Both the position numbers and the translations under genes were made by a program. 64,000 bases of DNA, from assembly GCA_020726505.1 (NCBI GenBank), contig JAHLEZ010000008.1, positions 1,116,001-1,180,000 of the forward strand, in the 5' to 3' direction. How positions within the stretch are numbered: the stretch's first letter is position 1; every line of letters begins with the position of its first letter. Below the pieces are notes generated by a model. It did no database searches. It worked only from the letters and a program-made list of their open reading frames with translations, and had not been told where the DNA came from. Of this stretch, positions 57,228-64,000 are shown one piece after another. Source of the DNA: Leptodontidium sp. MPI-SDFR-AT-0119. Taxonomy: Eukaryota > Ascomycota > Leotiomycetes > Helotiales > Leptodontidiaceae.

Positions 57228-58261
57228 ATGTCTTCAGACGAGATCGTCTGGCAGGTTATCAACCAGCAATTCTGCTCGTTCAAGCTCAAGTAGTTCCCCT
57301 CACACCCTTCTAATCTTTCTAATCTAATACGGCTAGGACTACGAAAGAGAAGAACTTCTGTCGCAACGAATACAATGTCACCGGTCTCTGCAATCGGCAA
57401 TCCTGCCCGCTCGCAAACTCCCGCTATGCCACCATCCGCGCACACCCCGAATCCGGAACCCTCTACCTCTACATGAAGACCATCGAGCGCGCACACATGC
57501 CCAGCAAGCTATGGGAGCGGATCAAGCTGTCACAGAACTATGCGAAAGCCCTGGACCAGGTCGACGACCGATTGATCTACTGGCCGAAATTCTTGATCCA
57601 CAAGTGCAAGCAGAGACTCACGCGATTGACGCAGGTCGGGATCCGGATGAGGCGATTGGCGAGAGAGGATGAGAGGTTGGGAGAGAAGCTTGTGCCGAAA
57701 CTGGCACCGAAGGTGCGGAGACGTGAGGAGACGAGAGAGAGGAAGGCAGAGGCAGCTGCGAAGGTTGAGAGGGCCATTGAGAGGGAATTGATTGAGAGAT
57801 TGAGAAGTGGTGCTTATGGAGATCAGCCGCTCAATGTTAGCGAGTCCATCTGGAAGAAGGTCCTGAAGGGTCTTGAGCGTGGTGGCGAGGGCACTAGAGA
57901 CGAGGATATGGACGAGGGCATTGAGGAGGATGAGTTTGAGAATGAAGAGGAGTACGAGGGCGAGGAGGGTGTTGGCGAAGTGGAGTATGTCAGTGATCTG
58001 GGTGAAGACGAGGAGGATCTTGGAGATCTCGAGGATTGGCTAGGAAGTGAGGAAGAGGCCGACACGGGTGATGAGGATGAAGATGACAGCGAGAGCGAGA
58101 GCAGTGAGGATGACAAGTCGAAGAAGCTCAGAGCTCCTGGAAAGCGCAAGAGAGGAGTGGATCCAAAGGCAAAGTCGAAGACCAAGACTAAGAAGCCCAG
58201 AATGGAGATCGAGATCGAAGAGGAATTCGAGGCTCCACAAAGGGAGATGGCATTGGCTTGA
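57228..58261 (+). CDS. MAK16: Mak16, 60S ribosome biogenesis factor
   Basis: Two exons, 57228-57289 and 57337-58261 (intron GTAGTT...GGCTAG), give about 328 residues. The start [20 protein letters not shown] runs across the splice into [39 protein letters not shown] and [20 protein letters not shown], which are near-invariant in Mak16. The conserved cysteines of the N-terminal zinc/iron-binding fold are present. The central part is a basic coiled region ([20 protein letters not shown]), followed by a long acidic tract and a C-terminal nuclear localisation-type tail ([14 protein letters not shown]). Mak16 acts in the nucleolus with Rpf1 and other factors in early pre-60S assembly. Length and domain order match the family. 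Confidence 0.96.
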
Positions 58262-60320
58262 GTTTAATCTGGAAAATATTTTCGCATGGCGTTGGGGTTT
58301 ACGGCTACTTGTGTGGAGTTTGGTAGGACGAAAATGGAATTTTGATCATGCAACACTAGAGCTTCTAAATATTTGCGCAAACTGGCAATCAATGGAAATT
58401 TTAACTTTCTGAATGCCATGTTTCTCGATGCTCAAGGACATTTTGCAGAATTTCATCTTCTCACTTCTGTTTCTCAATATCTTTGGGACGCCACGCGTAC
58501 ATCTTAGGGAACTGTAGTAGCGCATGTGCACCATTTACCACACCAGTAATAGTTTAATTCACGAAGCCTGTGCTAGATGATATTCTACTCATACACATAC
58601 TCAGGAACTCAAAAAGCATTCAAATCCACCTCGCTAAGAAGCCATCCGAACTCCTGGTCACTGTGAAACCTTTCTCTCCACCCCCTTAATATCCTACTGA
58701 CGTCTCGCGTTTCGGTATCAACCACCTCACCATCTTTATCTATTGCATGTGCTGGCCCGAGGACGTGAGTGGTATTCCTATAGGGTTAAATGGCCTCGGC
58801 GCCTCGATATCATGTGTTCTTCGGAGAGCAAAACAACGGCATGTGCTTTGATACTGTCGGTACAGAGCCACAAAACCATGCGGTGACTTTAGTTCCATGC
58901 GAGCTTAACTTATAAAACTAGCTTCCTATTAATCCGGCGGAGTAATCCTTCGATCGGCGCTGTGTCATGGATCAGGGCCTGGTGCTTGATTTGCCTGGAC
59001 TAGTTCTGCCTGGGAGTGCCTTTCTGGTGTCACTTCCATGCTTCCGCTGAAGTCACAGAACTGGTCAGGGGTGTATGAGGGGGCGTGTCGAATGACATTC
59101 ACTAGGTATTTTTCCGTGCCATGTACTCCTTCAAGTAATAAAGTTTCCAAAAGTGAATATTGGGTGCATGCATGTCTATCTAGTCGGATCCATCCAGTCA
59201 ACTAAGTTTGTGAGAAATTAGGGGATTTGACTTGAAATCCTGACTCGTGCCCCTATGTAGATCCAACGTAGACTATGTATTTAGTGAACGAGGGTTCTAG
59301 AAGTGACAAAATTAGAAGGTGATATTGAAAGCTGGCGTTCAGACTAAATTCAATTCTCCAGTCCTTGGAGGCTTTTCATATATCTTGTGGTATTTGGGAA
59401 TAAATGAAATTCAGCTGGGGAGCATTGAGTCTTCGACTTAACTTCCATTTCATTTGATGGAAAGGATAAAGTAAATGTTGATTTAAGGCTGTATGGACCG
59501 GGATCCCAAAACCACGCACGACTTCCTGAGAAGTGCTTCGAACGTTTCTCCGTTTCCGAATGCATATTGCTGTAGAAGAGCGATGGTAAGTCCGATATAA
59601 ATGTAAATCTAATTCTTCTGGAACTCAAACTCAGAGCATGGCTCTGCTGCGCTTCTTACAAGAATTCAATAACAACACTTCATGTTCGCTTAAAGTGTCA
59701 ACAAGGCGCTGTGGCCTCAGCTTTTCATTCTGAGATCAACTGGACATGTGACATGTCTGATTAATGAAATCAAATTCTGGGGGGAATAATGTAAAATTAG
59801 CTTTGAATAAAACTTGGATAAGTAGTACAAATGCCACAAAACTATCTTGGGACGTTTGGGAAGCAGCCTTGGTCGTCTGATGGGCTACAGTATTGCAACA
59901 CTAGGTTTCTGAATTATAAGAAAGGGCAAAAAATAAAAGAACATATGAATTTTTCAAAATACAGGCTTCTCTTGAAACAGGACCCCGAAATATATGTTTA
60001 AATTCCAGTGGTGGGGTTCTCAAAGTCACGAAAGGGAAATGGGACATTGAGGGGTCCATTTCGCTAGCCTGGCTTGGATTTTGGTGGTGGTGGGGTCAGA
60101 TCCGAGGAAACAACGTTTCAACTTCAACTGTCGCATAAATTCAACCTCATTGCTTCCTTTTGACAACAACAACACCACATCGCACCTGCCTACTCCCCTG
60201 GTTTGGATACACAACTTGGATTTACCTTCGTCGATATCTACCTTCAAAAGAGGCTTTCAAAGTCCCAACCAGCTCTCGCGACATACAATCGACCGCCCCT
60301 CGGCGGCAAATACCTCCACC
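58262..60320. other. Intergenic stretch, no gene seen
   Basis: About 2 kb between MAK16 and the Mso1-like gene. No recognisable gene or RNA; the end (60081-60320) is the leader of the next gene, partly open but not protein-like. Confidence 0.55.
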
Positions 60321-61142
60321 ATGACTTCCTATTTCTCATCCCTCCTCACAACAACAACCTCGAGAGTAGCCTCGATTAGGCAAAATCTCCTGCCTACAGA
60401 GAATGATGGTGATACAGAGGATGATACGCACGTTTGCCGCGTTCTGAGGGCCTATTATACAGAAAAAGGACGATCATTTCCTGCCTGGCTTCCTCCCGAT
60501 CCAAAAGCTCCTCCTCCCGTCGTCGTTCAACCCGTTTACGCACAATCAGCTGTTGGATCAAGATATGGAGGCTTGCAGAATCAACCTGGAGGAGCGCCTG
60601 GAGGAGGATTAGCCAGTCTGTGGGACAAGCAACCACCACAGCAGATCCAGCCACAGGAGCAGCAGAGTCTCAGACAAGGACGAGGACAAGGAAGGATGGC
60701 AGCGAGTGGACGGAACCCATTTGCAAATCAAAATGCAGGTCAGGCACAGCAGGTCGTCCAATCTCAACCACTACCAAGTCGAAAGGAAGGCAGCTATCAG
60801 CAGACCATGTTTGGCAGAAACGACGCTACCCCTCCTGGAAGCTCTGGAGGACCTACACCTATGTCATCGAGGCAGAGACTCGCAGCACAATTCAACAACA
60901 AGCCTGGACCTCCTCCCAATCAGCGCGCCAATTCTTACGAATCGAGCGGATCTGCGGCACCTCTGACATCTGCGAACTCGCCTTGGTCTAATAATGGTGG
61001 AGGGGGTTATGATGCTGGAGGGTACGATGCAGGAGGATATGACGCTACATCGAGGAATGCAGGACGTCAAGGACTGCCAAGTGGACCTGGAGCTGGTAGA
61101 AGGGGACCTGGGCTTCCTAGTGGACCGAGAGGACCGAGATAG
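60321..61142 (+). CDS. Mso1-like exocytosis protein (Sec1-binding)
   Basis: A single exon from the ATG at 60321 encodes 273 residues. The first 75 residues (MTSYFSSLLTTTTSRVASIR ... DDTHVCRVLRAYYTEKGRSF ... PAWLPPDPKAPPP) match the Mso1 N-terminal Sec1-binding domain of filamentous fungi. In yeast Mso1 binds Sec1 and the Sec4 GTPase and assists SNARE assembly at exocytic sites. The rest is a disordered Gln/Gly/Pro-rich tail with SLWDKQPPQ, GYDAGG repeats (about residues 230-245) and a final GPR-rich stretch. The open frame reaches upstream to 60081, but those residues are not conserved-looking and the ATG at 60321 has a good CACC context. Confidence 0.85.
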   Translation: MTSYFSSLLTTTTSRVASIRQNLLPTENDGDTEDDTHVCRVLRAYYTEKGRSFPAWLPPDPKAPPPVVVQPVYAQSAVGSRYGGLQNQPGGAPGGGLASLWDKQPPQQIQPQEQQSLRQGRGQGRMAASGRNPFANQNAGQAQQVVQSQPLPSRKEGSYQQTMFGRNDATPPGSSGGPTPMSSRQRLAAQFNNKPGPPPNQRANSYESSGSAAPLTSANSPWSNNGGGGYDAGGYDAGGYDATSRNAGRQGLPSGPGAGRRGPGLPSGPRGPR

Positions 61143-64000
61143 AGTAAAGAGCATGGATCAGGGTACTTTTGATTATGGGATTCTCTTGCATTGCATGGAG
61201 TTGGAGGAGCATGCACACGACTTTCGTTATTTGATTTGGAATGCCTTTCGGTAGACAGGCCCGGATCATGCTATGACAGCGAAAGAATGTCTGGGTGTCT
61301 ATTCAATGTCCTCTGCTTTCTTGGTGACTTATGCAAGAGATCCGTCCGGTCACAATTCATGATGGCACTCCTCACTCCTTTGGCCATGCTGCAGTGCTTT
61401 GGATAGACTTGCGAACGATGTGAGTATGGCAACTTTTCCAGCTGCGAGTCGGTATATTTCAAGTCCACTGTCCCAACAATTACTGCATGACTGTCGTTGC
61501 ATACGTACGTATTACTTCTGCACATTTTACTTTTCCATCACATTTTGATATCACAACTGCACCAGCGGCGCGATGGCAGCCGGAAATGATCCGTCGTGAT
61601 CGTGCTGCATGTCAATATGCAGAACATCGAAGCCGTCCACGAGCGCTTTTACAGCTCATTCGCCTCTCTCTTCACATCATTCCTCTATTGCAGATATAGT
61701 TATGGGTTGACCCCCACACCCGTCCTCGGCCTTTAGTCAAGTGCATGCCATCGAAAAATTCACCAATGCCCTGCGAACAGCAACTATGGCCTGATTGTTT
61801 TGAAGTTACCTCCAACATTATCCTTCCAGTCCCTTTACTTTTGTTCACGTGCTCGATTTTCAACGCGGACCCCGGTCAATGAGCCGTCAGAACTCTATTT
61901 ACTCTGCAGCCAGACAGATCGGATACTGTATCTCTGAATGCCGAGACCATACATTCCACCAAAGCAAGATTTCAAACAAACAACCCCGACCACTCCTGTC
62001 AAAGCTCGAAGACGAACCTAGGGACATCCGCCAATCCGTTAATCTGCAGGCCCTGCTGCTGAATAACTGGTTTTTTTACCCGTCGTGGTATTGGCTACAG
62101 CGAACTGCAACTCAGTCTGATCACACGAAATGCATTGAGCTTGTTGGTTTTCTTCGGCCTGCTATTCGCTTAGACGGCATCATCCAAGTCAAGGTACATG
62201 TCAGTAGGCGCTAGAAGAGGGGGTTCAAGGATGGGTAGGACGAGACCGCGCTCCGCGGTAGCCGACAAGAGCGAGATCCTTCTGCCGCGGGGGGGATTAA
62301 AAAAAAAGCAACTGTACCTTGGTATTGAAGCAAGTCCAGTCAAGCTACACGTCGAGGAAGGAAATTTCCACCAACAAAGCAGAGCAAAGGCGGAACGGAG
62401 CAGAAGTATCAACCTCGAGGGTTCGAGGCAGGAAGGCAGGAAGGCAGGAAGGCAGGAAGGGTGAAAGTCCTGGATTCGTTTAGATGTTGCCGAGTGTCCA
62501 ATGACTGGTCTGCTGGATCGAGATATATGCACGCACTTCGACGACGACGACACTTTGGAGTTGTCAATCTCGAGCTCGAGTCTGCTGCAATATGGAATTG
62601 CGGGTTTGGTTGTGTGATTAAATGTGAGTGTACCTGGGATGTGTTGGATGTGGTATGGTGGTATTTGCAAGTGCAATACTCGGCCACCGAGTAGATGGGC
62701 AAGAGGCCTTGGTATTTGATATGGTATTGAGCCTGAATGTTCCTTTCTTTCTTAGTCCAGTAGTGACTGTAGTGTTATGATTGGGTGTTGGCAGGCCTAA
62801 GCCCAATCGCCGCGATTTATGATAGTTGGATTTGGACATGGGCATGGACATTCTGCTTTCTGGTCCCTTCCTTCAACAACGAATAAATCCTGAGAAAGGT
62901 CACAGAGAACCATAGCACCACTCGTTACAGTTCAACGATAGACAAGGAAGGAAGGAAGGAATCCAAATATCCACTGACCCAAGCCGCTACTAACCATCTA
63001 AATCTGAACCTGGACCTAAGGATGAAATCTGGAAGAAGGAAACCCACTCCACTCTAAAAGTGCGGCGGTCCTATGGAACGGCTTTGCGGTGGAATGGGGA
63101 ACTTCGATGACAGAGGGGGCGAGATTGTCTTTTTGCTGACTGCCTCTCTGGCTGGGTCCAACGAGTTGATGGAATCTAAATATTTTGGTCTTCTTGTCTT
63201 GGGAAGATGAGAAATGGCAGAGATACTAGATGATCAGTTTAGTGTGTCGACTAACTGCCGATCTCCCAAATACTGATATCCATGGAGTAAGGGAGGGGGG
63301 AGCTTCGTGTCCGCCAGGACAAGTCATCGATACGAAGCTCGTCGGGCACAGAGACAGGCACCACAGGGAGGTAACTATCCATAACCGTATACTGTACCTA
63401 TCCTGCCGGGTTCACGAACCCCTTCCCGGCATGTCTTGATTGTATTGGTACTCCCAAGGATTCGGGCATTCGAAAGTCGCAAGCCTAAACGCATGCCAAT
63501 ACCGTATCCTCAGAGGACTGACTCTATGTATGCAGTTGGGAGCGTATCGCGGATTCCTACCCAAGTTCTCGGGTTCATGTTCACATTCACACGTCACATC
63601 CGCAGTGACTGACCTATATCGATCGGTATTGACAGCGAGCTGGCAAGCTAGCTGTGCTCGGTCTCACGATGACGGAGACGGACCGAGTCGGTCGTGGCCA
63701 AGTTGCACACAACGTCAACGGCTCCTCTCCCGCTCTGTACCGAGTCATGTACCGGGTTTTGTGCACCGGGTGAAAAGGTAGTTATAGATAGATATGAGGC
63801 TGCCGGCTACCGGTTTTACTTAAAGAGGGTGGTGGCCACAGATTTTCCGAACCCTGGTTTAGTGGAAAGTTAGAGATTTAGGCCTGTAAACAAACAGAAC
63901 GTTCAAATACGGCTTCGTTCTAGCTGAGATTAACTTTCAGGTGGCTTTTTAGAGCCGGGGCGGGGCTGTAAGTAATCAATTAGAGAGCCACAGATTTCCG
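61143..64000. other. Terminal 2.9 kb without a supported gene
   Basis: Only short frames with unlikely composition. It contains an 8-base tandem repeat at 62427-62460 and GGAA arrays near 62945-62961. A gene beginning past the window end could have its promoter here. Confidence 0.5.
62427..62460 (+). repeat. GGCAGGAA tandem repeat, about 4 copies
   Basis: The unit GGCAGGAA repeats head to tail four times with a short remainder; simple sequence of no evident function. Confidence 0.85.

Noticed and set aside
57823..58185. Serine-rich antisense frame opposite MAK16
   Set aside because: It mirrors the acidic Glu/Asp codons of MAK16 on the other strand; such shadows are expected.
61143..64000. 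Several 60-120 codon frames
   Set aside because: None has a start context, intron signals or recognisable motif, and overlapping frames on both strands are equally long.

Overview
The window is nuclear DNA of a filamentous ascomycete (Pezizomycotina). Genes carry short GT-AG introns of about 45-80 bases with CTAAC/CTGAC branch sites. There are two Zn2Cys6 regulators, a Zn-finger-less fungal regulator, an RTA1 protein, and 2EXR-domain proteins. AT-rich transposon remnants and C-to-T type stop codons suggest repeat-induced point mutation (RIP). A leotiomycete is my guess; that rank is inference.

Layout. 1-16.7 kb: the 3' end of a BAHD-type acyltransferase cut by the window edge, a GPI-anchored secreted protein, an RTA1-like membrane protein, an MFS transporter of the allantoate-permease type, an isocitrate-lyase/PEP-mutase superfamily lyase with a divergently transcribed Zn2Cys6 regulator, a small acidic protein, an oxaloacetate-type mitochondrial carrier, and a pyridoxal-reductase-like aldo-keto reductase. 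17.6-36.1 kb: a secreted PQQ sugar-dehydrogenase-like protein, a Gyp7-type Rab GAP, a small two-helix membrane protein, a second Zn2Cys6 regulator, a PF11951-type regulator without a zinc cluster and an intact 2EXR protein. 36.7-43.5 kb: a tRNA-Met-like sequence with an unpaired acceptor stem, a secreted EEP-family nuclease/phosphatase, a broken small gene and low-complexity proteins.

From about 44.5 to 55.4 kb the sequence becomes a decay zone. It holds two non-autonomous DNA transposons that can be delimited to the base: a roughly 0.76 kb element with about 30-base terminal inverted repeats and TA flanks, and a 968-base hAT-like element with an 8-base target duplication. Around them lie a beta-trefoil-like protein, an F-box gene split by one stop codon, a long secreted cysteine-rich gene with several in-frame stops, and a frameshifted 2EXR relic. 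After this, conserved genes return: MAK16 (ribosome biogenesis) at 57.2 kb and an Mso1-like exocytosis protein at 60.3 kb. The last 2.9 kb shows no gene I can support.

The transporter, lyase and regulator at 4.5-11.5 kb could form a small organic-acid module, with the mitochondrial dicarboxylate carrier nearby at 13.1 kb; this is inference from adjacency. All exon boundaries were read by eye from splice signals and checked for reading-frame phase, but not tested against transcripts.
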